A stretch of 32,844 nt of DNA from an uncultured Spirochaetales bacterium (GCA_949297785.1 CASFTW010000019.1:1-32844), one strand, 5' to 3'. Positions 1 to 8,060 are shown, counted from the first letter of the stretch. The notes: generated by a model from the sequence alone, not told the origin. Numbers and translations: made by a program.

Positions 1-99
1 GCGGTGGCCGCATATAAGAACAGTGAGACAGGAGAAAGGAAAATGAGCTCGATATGGAAAGAAGTGGAAGATGAAGGTATTGCGAAAGGAAAATCTGAA
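1..99 (+). repeat. 99-bp terminal repeat, left copy
   Basis: Bases 1-99 are identical to the reverse complement of 32746-32844; the first difference is at base 100, where this copy has an extra 12-bp stretch compared with the right copy. The repeat covers the middle of an Rpn-family C-terminal coding segment. Both window ends therefore lie inside the same dispersed sequence, pointing inward. Confidence 0.95.
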
Positions 100-225
100 A
101 GATCATCTGAAGTCGCAAGGAATCTGCTTGTGAAAAACAAAATGAGTGAAGCGGAAATAGCTGAAGTGACCGATCTCTCCCTTGAGGAAATCGGCAAAAT
201 AAAATCTCAGATGAAGATGTGCTGA
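1..225 (+). CDS. Rpn-family (PD-(D/E)XK nuclease/transposase) C-terminal tail, 5'-partial
   Basis: The reading frame is open to the window edge and stops at 225. The protein segment matches the C-terminal tail typical of Rpn recombination-promoting nucleases (PD-(D/E)XK transposase family): a short linker, an acidic helix with WKEVEDEGIAKG, then ARNLL and an 'aEIAevTdLSleEI' helix-turn pair. The nuclease domain is not present and would lie outside the window. An internal ATG at 43 is preceded by AGGAG at 30-34 (8-nt spacing), so a 60-residue small protein could be made independently. In E. coli RpnA such an in-gene small protein (RpnS) inhibits the long nuclease. Related copies lie at 425-613 and 32632-32844. 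Family call is by pattern recognition; whether this is the tail of a full gene or a solo cassette cannot be decided here. Confidence 0.7.
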   Translation, partial: AVAAYKNSETGERKMSSIWKEVEDEGIAKGKSERSSEVARNLLVKNKMSEAEIAEVTDLSLEEIGKIKSQMKMC

Positions 226-424
226 AAGAGATTGTTTCAGCAAAAGAGAAAAGTCACTTTATTCATTTATGAACACTTCAAACATGTGATTCATCTTTTA
301 TCATATGATGGTAAGCAAGTTGAAATTTTTCTCCTGCTTGCCATTATGGTTCCTTGCTATTGTTGTAATGAATTGAAAGAAGCAGTCGCTACATATTAGA
401 ACAGTAAGAAAGGAGAAATGAAAA

Positions 425-613
425 ATGAGTTCAATATGGAAAGAAGTGGAAGAGGAAGGTATTGCAAAAGGTATCGTACAAGGCAAACTTGAACGATCAT
501 CTGAAATTGCAAGGAATCTGCTTATTCAGAAGATACTGAGTACAGAAGAGATCGCTGAAGTCGCAGGGCTGTCACTTGATAACGTCAGGGAAATAGCAGA
601 CGGGCTTTGCTAG
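425..613 (+). CDS. Solo Rpn-type C-terminal small protein (RpnS-like) or gene remnant
   Basis: A 62-residue protein starts with the same MSSIWKEVE segment as the tails at 1-225 and 32632-32844 and ends with the same ARNLL and EIAEVAGLSL helices. Upstream bases 385-424 are homologous to the segment before the internal ATG of copy 1, but here they contain an in-frame stop (TAG after the CATAT equivalent) and a frame change, so no longer Rpn protein can be read through. A good ribosome binding site remains (AAAGGAG at about 410-416, 8-9 nt before the ATG at 425). It is either a decayed tandem copy of an Rpn 3' end or a functional stand-alone small protein. No nuclease domain is nearby. Confidence 0.55.
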   Translation: MSSIWKEVEEEGIAKGIVQGKLERSSEIARNLLIQKILSTEEIAEVAGLSLDNVREIADGLC

Positions 614-631
614 AAGATATCAGTCTGGAAT

Positions 632-680
632 ACGGACAGGGCAGGATATATCATGATCCTGTCCTGTCTGTCCGTTTTCA
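632..680 (+). terminator. Intrinsic terminator after the Rpn tail
   Basis: ACGGACAG (632-639) pairs with CTGTCCGT (668-675), with an inner AGGAT/ATCCT stem, and is followed by TTTTC. It lies just after the stop at 613. It also sits downstream of the minus-strand binding-protein gene ending at 737, but no T-tract faces that way. Confidence 0.6.
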
Positions 681-736
681 GATTAAACCTGCCGGTAGGG
701 GTATGTCTGAGAATGTAAAAGCTGGGAATCGGTTTT

Positions 737-1798
737 TCAGATTCCGTATTCCGCAAGTTCATCTTCACTGATGTCATACCCGTAGAAGAGAGAGTAGAAC
801 CGCTCAGCTTCAGCCCTGACATCTACACCGGTCTGACTGCCGTAGAAAACACCGGCTGCCCACCATATCCCGATAAGACGGTTGATTGAAGGAGGGGAGT
901 CGATCCAGTTGTTTATCACTGCAGGTACAAGATATACCCTGCCGTTCTTTACGGCATCAAGGCTCTGCCATGAAGAATCCTCTGCCGTGACTGTCCTGAA
1001 TGCATTCTCGTCTGACAGGATGATCACATCAGGATTCCAGAGGAAAAGCTGCTCAAGACTTATGGCATTGCCGCCGGATGAGAATGTAGAGGGGACCACA
1101 TTCACACCTCCCACAGCTTCAAGCACTTCACCGTGGAAGTTGCCGGAAGGAATCGCCTCGAGCCCGTCAACAGATGAAGAATAGTAGAACGTGACTGTAC
1201 CGCCGAGAGCTTTTTTTGTATCTTCAGCAAAGGCAACTGCCTCTTCGGCGTATGATGCCAGCTCATTTCCTCTCTCCTCATCACCCAGCAGTTCGCCCAG
1301 TCTTGTGTAAGTGTGGGCACTGTCAGCAAGATATGATTCAATGAACACCACCGGGATTCCTATCTGTTCCTGCAGGACATCAAGATCTGAGATCATCTCA
1401 TCGACTGATCCTTTTATCTCTCCGATATCGATGACAACGTCGGGATTGACGACGATCAGAGCTTCCTTGTTGAGGTTCGCCTTCTTTCCGTAGAAAGTCC
1501 CGAGGACTGGAATGTCTTCACGGAGATCAGGGTAGTAAGCTCTTTCCTCATCGCTCATCGCTGTTGTCAGTCCGCTGATCTTTGACTGGTCGAATGTAAG
1601 GAGTATGACCTGTGCCATCGAGCCGCTCGGTGTGACTGAGCTTATATCAGAAGGGACGTCCACAACACGACCAAGATCATCTGTGAAACTCACCATCTGC
1701 CTTTCGCTGGCAGCAGTGGTATTCTCGGTGTTTCCATGCGCACTGAGGTACATAAGGGAAGTGAATAGAATCAATAGCACTGTAAGTGTTTTTTTCAT
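737..1798 (-). CDS. ABC transporter substrate-binding protein (metal-chelate/corrinoid type)
   Basis: 353 residues. It is the periplasmic binding component of an iron-chelate/heme/cobalamin type ABC importer (periplasmic-binding family 2, helical-backbone fold). An N-terminal signal peptide is visible (KK, then a hydrophobic stretch to about residue 20, ending SAHG); there is no lipobox cysteine. After the signal the typical 'VSFTDDLGRVVDVP' opening strand is seen, followed by two lobes with 'NPDVVIDIG' and 'NPDVIILSD', both characteristic of this family. Its start codon overlaps the end of the methyltransferase gene by 4 nt, and it is the last gene of a four-gene operon reading 4273 to 737. 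The ligand cannot be told from sequence; no binding residues were recognised. Confidence 0.9.
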   Translation of the reverse strand: MKKTLTVLLILFTSLMYLSAHGNTENTTAASERQMVSFTDDLGRVVDVPSDISSVTPSGSMAQVILLTFDQSKISGLTTAMSDEERAYYPDLREDIPVLGTFYGKKANLNKEALIVVNPDVVIDIGEIKGSVDEMISDLDVLQEQIGIPVVFIESYLADSAHTYTRLGELLGDEERGNELASYAEEAVAFAEDTKKALGGTVTFYYSSSVDGLEAIPSGNFHGEVLEAVGGVNVVPSTFSSGGNAISLEQLFLWNPDVIILSDENAFRTVTAEDSSWQSLDAVKNGRVYLVPAVINNWIDSPPSINRLIGIWWAAGVFYGSQTGVDVRAEAERFYSLFYGYDISEDELAEYGI

Positions 1799-2460
1799 GT
1801 TTTTTCCTCCTTTTCTATCACGAACAGCCCGAAGGCCTTGTCGTTTATAACCTTTATGGGGTACTGCCCCGGGACTGTGACGACTTTCCTGCTGAATGGT
1901 CTTCCTCTTTTCGTGTAGTTTTCCTCTATGAATATCTGAAGTTCTTCCTCATCTTTCAGGTACTGGTCAAAATGCAGGTGCTCCTTCATGACAGTGAAAG
2001 ATGCTTTCTGGGAGTCCAGAAATGATGCAATCCCATCGGTTTCCCCATACGTTGTCTCTGCGTAATCCGCATGTTCACTGCTTACATATATCAGTCTTTT
2101 CCTGCAGGTGTTCATTAGCTTTTCATAGTTGTCTTCAATTGTTATGCGGCCGAAAAACACACACATCGCTGTATCTGCAACGCTGGACAGCTCATAGCAG
2201 TCCGCCTTGATGAAGACATCATAAGGATACAGCCGTGCTGCCGTCTCAAGTGCAGTACCGTCAATGTCATACCCCGTGATGTCAAAACCCCTTGATGAAA
2301 ACTCATGCGTCAGAGTACCAAGTCCGCATCCGAGTTCGGCAATGCTCATTTCCTTTTTAAGATAAGGCTGTATGAGCGATGCGAGAGATGAGTGAAAGCA
2401 GTTCATTGATGCGGCCCTGAGATACATACCGGCTTTTCTCTTATTCCACCATCCCATCAT
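1795..2460 (-). CDS. Class I SAM-dependent methyltransferase inside the ABC operon
   Basis: 221 residues. Motif I is AELGCGLGTLT (about residues 41-51), followed by the acidic loop GYDID ending strand 2 (about 63-67), so a Rossmann-fold SAM binder. The N terminus is Trp/Lys/Arg rich (MMGWWNKRKAG). The substrate is unknown. It overlaps the ATPase gene upstream by 4 nt and the binding-protein gene downstream by 4 nt, so it is translationally coupled and should be made in step with the transporter. This suggests it acts on the imported ligand (a metallophore, corrinoid or thio-ligand), or on a biosynthetic intermediate. That is inference from position only. Confidence 0.8.
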   Translation of the reverse strand: MMGWWNKRKAGMYLRAASMNCFHSSLASLIQPYLKKEMSIAELGCGLGTLTHEFSSRGFDITGYDIDGTALETAARLYPYDVFIKADCYELSSVADTAMCVFFGRITIEDNYEKLMNTCRKRLIYVSSEHADYAETTYGETDGIASFLDSQKASFTVMKEHLHFDQYLKDEEELQIFIEENYTKRGRPFSRKVVTVPGQYPIKVINDKAFGLFVIEKEEKT

Positions 2461-3230
2461 TCACTCTCCTTCGGGATGCAGATGTAATGTCCTTTGTATT
2501 CTTCAACCGATATGTCAATGTCATAGAAGGAAGAGAGAAGACAGGAGCTGGCAAGTTCAGCAGGGGATGCATCATAACAGAGCTTTCCGTCTTTTATAAG
2601 GATGATGCGGGAAGCGAAATTAAGCGCCTGCTCAAGATTGTGGGTCGACACGATTGCCGTATAGCCGTCCCTGGTCAGTGCCCTGATGTTTCCAAGTGTC
2701 TTGATCTGGTTCGCCCAGTCAAGATTTGAAGTCGGCTCGTCAAAGAGGAGGATGCCGGCTTCCTGAGCAACAGCCCGGGCACAGAGAACAAGCTGTCTCT
2801 CTCCTCCTGAGAGCGTGTCTGTCTTACGCCCGGCAAGGTCCGCTATATGGAATTTCTCAAGTGCCTCATATGCCTTCCTGATTTCCTTCTCCTTCGGGGA
2901 AGAAAGGCTTGAGATCATACTGGTCGTACCCATGAGAACGCTTGTGAGCACGCTGTAGGAAAAGGCAGGATTGCTTTCCTGTGGGATATATGCGATCTTT
3001 CTTGCCTTTTCCCTGACGCTCATGCCTGAGAAGGGAATACCGTCACATATCACTTCTCCTTTCTGCGGTTTCAGCAGGCCCAGCAGATTCTTGAAGAGGG
3101 TGGTCTTGCCGGCACCGTTGCGGCCGAGAACTATTGTGAACTCTCCGCTTTCAAACGAGGTTGAGATACCGTCGAGAACATTCTTTTTCCCGTCATAGCT
3201 GAATGTGAGATCCCTTATTTCAAGCTTCAT
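2457..3230 (-). CDS. ABC transporter ATP-binding protein (FecE/BtuD-like)
   Basis: 257 residues. All ATPase motifs are present: Walker A GRNGAGKTT (about 36-44), Q-loop Q84, signature LSGGERQLV (140-148), Walker B ILLFDEP (160-166), D-loop SNLD and H-loop histidine H197 in STHNLE. The sequence type matches the FecE/FepC/BtuD group that energises uptake of iron-siderophore, heme or cobalamin. The start codon overlaps the permease stop by 4 nt. About 30 residues follow the nucleotide-binding domain with no recognised motif. Confidence 0.93.
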   Translation of the reverse strand: MKLEIRDLTFSYDGKKNVLDGISTSFESGEFTIVLGRNGAGKTTLFKNLLGLLKPQKGEVICDGIPFSGMSVREKARKIAYIPQESNPAFSYSVLTSVLMGTTSMISSLSSPKEKEIRKAYEALEKFHIADLAGRKTDTLSGGERQLVLCARAVAQEAGILLFDEPTSNLDWANQIKTLGNIRALTRDGYTAIVSTHNLEQALNFASRIILIKDGKLCYDASPAELASSCLLSSFYDIDISVEEYKGHYICIPKESE

Positions 3231-4273
3231 GTTTTCTTTCCCTCCCTTATGATGAGATAGAGGAAGAAAGGCGCTCCTATGAAGCTTGTGAGTATTCCTA
3301 TCGGTATCTCGCTTGTGGTCAGGTTCCTTGAGACGGTATCGACAAGCATGAGGAACGATGATCCCATAAGAATCGTTGCGGGAATTGTCTTTCTGTAATC
3401 ACAGCCGATGCTCATGCGGACAAGATGAGGGATCACGAGACCTATCCATCCGATCATGCCGGCTGCTGCCGTTGATACGGCTGTCATGAGGGTCGCGCAT
3501 ACGACTGCTGTGAAACGTATGGCTTTAGTGTTCACGCCGAGGCTCACTGCCTCTTCCTCCTCGAGTGTCATCACGTTGAGGTTCCAGCGTATGAGGTACA
3601 GGACTATTGCCGGGACTGTTATGAGAAGAGCACATGCGGCAAGGTCGCTGTTTCTCGTCGAACTGAGTGAGCCTATGATGTAGTATGTTATCTGGGGCAG
3701 AACATCATCCGTATCCGCAACGAGCTTTATGAAGCTCAGAAGTGAATTGAAGAGGGACGAGATCATTATTCCTGAAAGGACAAGTCCGAGCACAGGCTGT
3801 CCCGGTACACGCCGTGCTATCATGAGGACAATGAGCACTGCTGTTATTCCTCCCAGGAAGCTCATTGCCGATATTGAGAAATAGCCCATGCCGGCCAGGA
3901 TGCCAAGCGCGCTGCCTGCAGCGGCGCCTGAGGTGCTGCCCAGCACGTCCGGCGATACCATCGGGTTCTGGAATATTCCCTGATACACAAGTCCGGAAAG
4001 CGACAGTCCCGCTCCTATGAATGCCCCTATGAGCACTCTCGGCAGCCTTATGTTGAATACGACTGTCTCTGCCTGGGCGGACCATGTCTCCTCCAGCGGA
4101 AGAATGCGTGAGAGAAGAATTTTCACGAGTGTGATTGGATCCACCGGGTAACGGCCCAGAGCGAAAGAGATGAAAAAGGTGAGGATGAAAACAAGCAGGA
4201 GAATGGGCAGGACATACGGCCTGTCCTTAACCCTGAATTTCACTCTGTCCTTTATTTCTCCGCCTTTCTGCAT
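3227..4273 (-). CDS. FecCD/BtuC-family ABC permease
   Basis: 348 residues, the usual length for the family, with about nine or ten hydrophobic segments. Family signatures include 'RLPRVLIGAFIGAGLSLSG', 'NPMVSPDVLGSTSGAAAG' and the C-terminal 'IGWIGLVIPHLVRM', which contacts the ATPase. It is first in the four-gene operon. No ribosome binding site precedes the ATG at 4273; instead a TTGAAT-N17-TATAGT promoter ends 6 nt before it, so the mRNA may be leaderless. The alternative is the GTG at 4243 (codon 11), which has AAAGGA 4 nt upstream and would shorten the protein by ten residues. Both starts keep all membrane segments. Confidence 0.92.
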   Translation of the reverse strand: MQKGGEIKDRVKFRVKDRPYVLPILLLVFILTFFISFALGRYPVDPITLVKILLSRILPLEETWSAQAETVVFNIRLPRVLIGAFIGAGLSLSGLVYQGIFQNPMVSPDVLGSTSGAAAGSALGILAGMGYFSISAMSFLGGITAVLIVLMIARRVPGQPVLGLVLSGIMISSLFNSLLSFIKLVADTDDVLPQITYYIIGSLSSTRNSDLAACALLITVPAIVLYLIRWNLNVMTLEEEEAVSLGVNTKAIRFTAVVCATLMTAVSTAAAGMIGWIGLVIPHLVRMSIGCDYRKTIPATILMGSSFLMLVDTVSRNLTTSEIPIGILTSFIGAPFFLYLIIREGKKT

Positions 4274-4279
4274 GCAAAC

Positions 4280-4308
4280 ACTATAGCATGAAAAGGGCCA
4301 ATATTCAA
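4280..4308 (-). promoter_or_regulatory. Promoter of the ABC uptake operon
   Basis: TTGAAT (4303-4308) and TATAGT (4280-4285) on the minus strand are separated by 17 bp; a TGC directly before the -10 gives an extended -10. The predicted transcript start falls at or next to the ATG at 4273. No cobalamin, thiamine or other riboswitch fits in the space. Confidence 0.7.
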
Positions 4309-4359
4309 ATGAAAATATAATGGAAGGTTAACCATTAAAGGATTTGATGAAAATGATGA

Positions 4360-5475
4360 TTAACCGTATTCCGGATCAATCGTGAATTCAAAGGAGTAAT
4401 CCGGATAGTACAGCTTCAGCGCCTTTGTCAGTTTGTTCTTGAGGTTGACTGAATTCTTGACGTTGAAATCCACAACCACATCAAAGTGGACCATATGGGT
4501 GTCGAAGTGTACGTGGAACGCATGCAGGGAAAGCACATGATGACTTGTGGTCTTCATGATCTCAAGTACTTTCTCCTTCATTTCCCTGACATCGGCACGG
4601 TAGTCATTGACCGCATACATTCCGAATGTCATATATATGCCGAGCTGGTCCATGATGTCTTTCGTTGTGTCGGTCATGGCATCGAATATGTCTTCGGCAT
4701 GGGTATCTATCGGAACTTCGACATTGCATGTACCCAGTGTCCTCTCCGGACCGTAATTGTGCAGCATTATGTCATAGCCGCCTTTGAGCGGCGGATGCTT
4801 TTCAATGATGGATCTTATTTTCTTCACTGTCTCCTCGCTCGGCCTTTCTCCCATTATTGATGAGACAGTTTCCTGCACGGATGAGAAACCGCTGTAGAGT
4901 ATGAAGAGGGAGACAATAATACCGGCAACACCGTCAACAGGGAAACTGGTGAGCGGGCTGAAAAGCGCCGACACAAGAGTCAGGGCGGTGACAAGCACAT
5001 CGCTGAGCGCATCCTTTCCGGTGGCGATGAGCGAGTCCGAATCGATTTTCTTTCCCTGTTTCGTATTGAGTATGCTGAGGAACACCTTTGCGGCGATGGA
5101 TGCCGCTATTATCACATAACCTGCAGCTGAAAGACTCACGGCTGAGGGATTGCGTATTGCATCAACTGATGAGGTGAGGCACTGGAAACCTGTGACGATC
5201 ACGAGGAAAGAGACAATGAGTGCTGACAGGTATTCCATCCGTCCGTAGCCGAGAGGATGTTTTCTTGTCGGACGTTTCTTGCCAAGCGAGTAGAAAGTCA
5301 TGGTCACTACACTGCTCACACAGTCGGCAGCGTTGTTCACGGCATCGTTGACGATTGACACAGAGCCTGATGCAAGGCCTGCTATCATCTTGAACACTAC
5401 AAGAATGAGGTTTGTGATTATTCCGAGTCCTGTGACTTTTGTGATGACGGACTGTCTTTCCTCTGCTTTTATCAT
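4360..5475 (-). CDS. Cation diffusion facilitator (CDF) metal exporter
   Basis: About 371 residues from the ATG at 5475; the frame also extends to a GTG at 5502 that lies inside the promoter. CDF features: hydrophobic helices to about residue 200, HPLGYGRMEY after helix 2-3, metal-site segments 'NDAVNNAAD' in helix 2 and 'KDALSD' in helix 5. The helix 2 site has Asn in the pair and helix 5 has two Asp, resembling manganese-type CDFs rather than the His/Asp zinc type (inference). The cytoplasmic part (about 205-371) is long enough for two ferredoxin-like domains; the second is His-rich (HVLSLHAFHVHFDTHMVHFD). It exports divalent metal from the cytoplasm by proton exchange. It lies downstream of, and abuts, the hydrolase gene. 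Confidence 0.9.
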   Translation of the reverse strand: MIKAEERQSVITKVTGLGIITNLILVVFKMIAGLASGSVSIVNDAVNNAADCVSSVVTMTFYSLGKKRPTRKHPLGYGRMEYLSALIVSFLVIVTGFQCLTSSVDAIRNPSAVSLSAAGYVIIAASIAAKVFLSILNTKQGKKIDSDSLIATGKDALSDVLVTALTLVSALFSPLTSFPVDGVAGIIVSLFILYSGFSSVQETVSSIMGERPSEETVKKIRSIIEKHPPLKGGYDIMLHNYGPERTLGTCNVEVPIDTHAEDIFDAMTDTTKDIMDQLGIYMTFGMYAVNDYRADVREMKEKVLEIMKTTSHHVLSLHAFHVHFDTHMVHFDVVVDFNVKNSVNLKNKLTKALKLYYPDYSFEFTIDPEYG

Positions 5476-5483
5476 ATTCGCGT

Positions 5484-5512
5484 ATGATAAGCCGCCAGTC
5501 ACGGCGCGTCAA
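5484..5512 (-). promoter_or_regulatory. Promoter of the CDF gene
   Basis: TTGACG (5507-5512) and TATCAT (5484-5489) on the minus strand are 17 bp apart. The ATG at 5475 is 8 nt after the -10, with no Shine-Dalgarno, which fits a leaderless mRNA. The -35 overlaps the last codons of the upstream hydrolase gene. Confidence 0.6.
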
Positions 5513-6453
5513 TTGAGAAACGACGAAATTTCGGAATAATATTTTACGAGGACAGCAGAAGGAGAAGACATGATTTCGTGTTTTGTTCCCTGCGTCCTGA
5601 CAAGAGTGCACATACTGTTGCCGGATGCGAAGCGTTCGATGCTCTGATTGTCCACCATACTGTCTTTCTCTGCTTCGAAAACAAGGGTTGGAATGCTGAT
5701 CCTGCCTGCGTTTTTCATTACATCCTTGCTCGCATCAAAGGCCGCCTTTGCCCAGGCATAGGTCGGGTTTGACATTTTCAGAAGCACATTGTTGTCCCTT
5801 ACAGAGGTGTAGTAAACCCATCTTTCCCTGCTTGTCGAACAGGAATTCTCGAATTTCTCCTTCTCTGTGAATATTTTCACAGGTTCTTCCCCCTTGCCGG
5901 CAGCGCACATCAGCCTTGCTGCGTTATGCGCCATGAGTCCTGCGATTCCTTTAATCCTGAGCGAAAGCATTGGGGATGAGAGTATCAGCTTTGAATACAG
6001 GCCCGGATGCTGCTCCTCGAAAAGAGCCGCTATGCAGCCTCCCATGCTGTGTCCGTAAAGATAGAGCGGAAGATCCCTGAAACGCGGAATGACAATTTCT
6101 TCAGTTATGGAAAGGAGATCATCAAGATATATGCTGAAATCATCGATGTGGATGCTGCTGTTCTCGTCTGTGACACGCACGCTCCTTCCGTGCCCGCGGT
6201 GTTCATAGATCACGCAGTTGTAGCCGAGGCGCACCATGTAATAAATGAATTCCCTGTATTTGTACATGCCTTCCGAGAAGCCGTGCACGATAACCAGTGT
6301 GCCCCTGGCTTCATCGCTGGTGTGGATTGAGTAATACAAGCCGCCTGTCGAATATCCTTTCTGCTGGCGCGAACTCAGATATGGCAGTACTTTTCTTGCG
6401 ATTCCTGCCTGAAATTCCCCGTCGTTGAATATAAGATCCTGAATGTCATCCAT
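5509..6453 (-). CDS. Alpha/beta hydrolase (monoacylglycerol lipase/serine S33-like)
   Basis: 314 residues from the ATG at 6453. A longer frame to 6540 is unlikely because it would start upstream of the promoter at 6467-6495. Motifs: oxyanion strand VIVHGFSEG (about 54-62), nucleophile elbow GHSMGG with Ser126, acid residue in EAEKDSMVD (Asp254 or Asp258) and His282 in GTKHE. Order and spacing match the monoglyceride lipase/lysophospholipase-type hydrolases (Hydrolase_4). There is no signal peptide, so it is probably cytoplasmic. Substrate is unknown; lipid ester or acyl-glycerol is the usual guess. It is followed directly by the CDF gene. Confidence 0.88.
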   Translation of the reverse strand: MDDIQDLIFNDGEFQAGIARKVLPYLSSRQQKGYSTGGLYYSIHTSDEARGTLVIVHGFSEGMYKYREFIYYMVRLGYNCVIYEHRGHGRSVRVTDENSSIHIDDFSIYLDDLLSITEEIVIPRFRDLPLYLYGHSMGGCIAALFEEQHPGLYSKLILSSPMLSLRIKGIAGLMAHNAARLMCAAGKGEEPVKIFTEKEKFENSCSTSRERWVYYTSVRDNNVLLKMSNPTYAWAKAAFDASKDVMKNAGRISIPTLVFEAEKDSMVDNQSIERFASGNSMCTLVRTQGTKHEIMSSPSAVLVKYYSEISSFLN

Positions 6454-6466
6454 AATTTTGTCTCTG

Positions 6467-6495
6467 ATTCTAGCAGAAAAGCGCACTGCGGACAA
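6467..6495 (-). promoter_or_regulatory. Promoter of the alpha/beta hydrolase gene
   Basis: TTGTCC (6490-6495) and TAGAAT (6467-6472) on the minus strand, 17 bp apart, with an extended -10 TGC. The expected leader is only about 6-7 nt. This decides the start at 6453 over 6540. Confidence 0.6.
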
Positions 6496-6567
6496 TGAAA
6501 TCAGCTTATCCGGTGGGGACTTTTGTCTTCCGATGTGCAATAATGGACATATTCAGGAGGAAGATAT

Positions 6568-7839
6568 ATGGATAAAGCATTGGAATACCATTGTATGAAC
6601 GGTGTGCCCGGCAAGGTGAGCGTGGTGCCTACCAAGCCCTGCATGAGCGCAGAAGACCTTTCTTATGCATACACACCCGGTGTGGCGAAACCTGTTCTGG
6701 AAATCGAGAAAGACAAGGCGAATGCCTACAGATATACTTCAAAGGGAAATCTTGTTGCCGTCATATCAAACGGAACGGCGATCCTCGGACTTGGGGACCG
6801 CGGTGCACTTGCAAGCAAGCCCGTGATGGAAGGAAAAGGAGTTCTTTTCAAGAGGTTTGCCGACATTGATGTGTTCGACATCGAGATAAATGAGAAGGAT
6901 CCCGATAAGCTGATAGAAATCATAAAGGCTATTTCACCTTCATTCGGAGGCATCAATCTTGAGGATATAAAGGGGCCTGAGTGTTTCCACATAGAGAGAG
7001 AACTCATAAAGCAGTGCGACATCCCGGTCTTCCATGACGACCAGCACGGCACTGCAATCATTGCGACTGCCGGACTCATGAATGCTCTTGATATCGTCGG
7101 CAAGGACATCTCAAAGGTGAAGGTCGTTGTCAACGGCGCCGGGGCTGCGGGAATCTCATGTTCCAGAATGTTCATCGCAGCAGGTGTGAGAAAGGAGAAT
7201 CTCACACTTTGCGACAGCCGGGGTGTGATTTACAGCGGAAGGGAAGGTCTTACACCTGAGAAGGCACAGTTCGCCCGTGACACGGCTGAGCGTACTCTTG
7301 AGGATGCAATGAAAGGCGCCGATGTGTTCATGGGGCTTTCCGTTGCAGACTGCGTCTCATCAGAGATGCTTCTTTCAATGGCATCTGATCCTGTGGTGTT
7401 CGCCATGGCGAACCCGAACCCGGAGATCACCTATGAGAAGGCAAAGGCCACCCGCAGTGATGTAATAATGGCCACAGGCAGAAGCGATTACCCCAACCAG
7501 ATAAACAATGTGCTCGGTTTTCCGTTCATATTCCGCGGTGCTCTTGACGTGCGTGCGTCAAAGATAACGGAGAACATGAAGATGGCGGCTGCCGTGGCAT
7601 TGAGGGACCTTGCGAGGAAGGAAGTTCCCGAAAGTGTCAGCAAGGCATACAATGGCCAGCATTTCTCATTCGGCCGCGACTACATCGTTCCCAAACCGTT
7701 TGATCCGAGGGTGATTGAGGAAGAGGCCGTTGCCGTGGCAAAGGCTGCAGTGGAAGACGGTGTGGCAATGTGTCCAATTGAGGACTGGGATGCCTACCGT
7801 GCCTCACTCAGGGAGAGAATGGCGAAATACTGGAAATGA
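6568..7839 (+). CDS. Malic enzyme, NAD(P)-dependent (short bacterial form)
   Basis: 423 residues. It converts L-malate to pyruvate and CO2 with reduction of NAD or NADP. Signatures in order: YTPGVAKPV (about 35-43), [17 protein letters not shown] (about 74-90), metal-site NLEDIKGP and DDQHGTAI, the nucleotide-binding [12 protein letters not shown], and MANPNPEI. The length matches the short form without the phosphotransacetylase-like C-terminal domain. The start is supported by AGGAGG 7 nt upstream. It stands alone between divergent and convergent neighbours and links malate to pyruvate, which fits with the acetate-forming AckA in this window. Confidence 0.95.
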   Translation: MDKALEYHCMNGVPGKVSVVPTKPCMSAEDLSYAYTPGVAKPVLEIEKDKANAYRYTSKGNLVAVISNGTAILGLGDRGALASKPVMEGKGVLFKRFADIDVFDIEINEKDPDKLIEIIKAISPSFGGINLEDIKGPECFHIERELIKQCDIPVFHDDQHGTAIIATAGLMNALDIVGKDISKVKVVVNGAGAAGISCSRMFIAAGVRKENLTLCDSRGVIYSGREGLTPEKAQFARDTAERTLEDAMKGADVFMGLSVADCVSSEMLLSMASDPVVFAMANPNPEITYEKAKATRSDVIMATGRSDYPNQINNVLGFPFIFRGALDVRASKITENMKMAAAVALRDLARKEVPESVSKAYNGQHFSFGRDYIVPKPFDPRVIEEEAVAVAKAAVEDGVAMCPIEDWDAYRASLRERMAKYWK

Positions 7840-7850
7840 AAGAATTCAGG

Positions 7851-7874
7851 CGGTGCCGGCAGTCAGCGGCACCG
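7851..7874 (+). terminator. Hairpin after malic enzyme (possible terminator)
   Basis: CGGTGCCG (7851-7858) and CGGCACCG (7867-7874) form an 8-bp GC-rich stem 12 nt after the stop codon. No T-tract follows on the plus strand, so termination is uncertain. Confidence 0.4.
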
Positions 7875-7879
7875 TCTCG

Positions 7880-7910
7880 AAAAAGAAAAAGCCGGAGAAA
7901 TTCTCCGGCT
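7880..7910 (-). terminator. Intrinsic terminator of tRNA-Arg
   Basis: AGCCGGAGAA and TTCTCCGGCT (7890-7899 and 7901-7910) are perfectly complementary and, on the minus strand, are followed by TTTTTCTTTTT. It begins only 3 nt after the tRNA. Confidence 0.85.
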
Positions 7911-7912
7911 CA

Positions 7913-7986
7913 TATGCCCTGTTGGATTCGAACCAACCACCTGCTGCTTAGAAGGCAGCTGCTCTATCCAGGTGAGCTAAGGGCAC
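7913..7986 (-). tRNA. tRNA-Arg (anticodon UCU)
   Basis: The minus strand folds into a complete cloverleaf. Acceptor GTGCCCT pairs with AGGGCAT (one G-U), the anticodon stem is GCTGC/GCAGC with loop CTTCTAA (anticodon TCT, reading AGA), and the T arm is GTTGG-TTCGAAT-CCAAC. Discriminator base is A; CCA is not encoded. A promoter lies about 30 nt upstream and a terminator directly follows. Confidence 0.95.
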
Positions 7987-8021
7987 ATTGTCATCATCAG
8001 TTTCCTGACGACACTTGCTGG

Positions 8022-8050
8022 ATATTACACGAAAGAAAAATATTGTTCAA
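8022..8050 (-). promoter_or_regulatory. Promoter of tRNA-Arg
   Basis: TTGAAC (8045-8050) and TAATAT (8022-8027) on the minus strand with a 17-bp spacer. It would give a 5' leader of about 29 nt before the mature tRNA. Confidence 0.7.
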
Positions 8051-8060
8051 GAGGGTTGTG

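Noticed and set aside
301-486. Minus-strand 61-codon frame
   Set aside because: Antisense of the Rpn-tail region, no ribosome binding site and low-complexity composition.
4274-4359. Cobalamin or other riboswitch before the ABC operon
   Set aside because: The promoter ends 6 nt before the first gene, leaving no room for a leader RNA.
6726-7205. Minus-strand 159-codon frame inside malic enzyme
   Set aside because: Met/Ser/Ile-rich translation typical of the antisense of a conserved gene; no independent signals.
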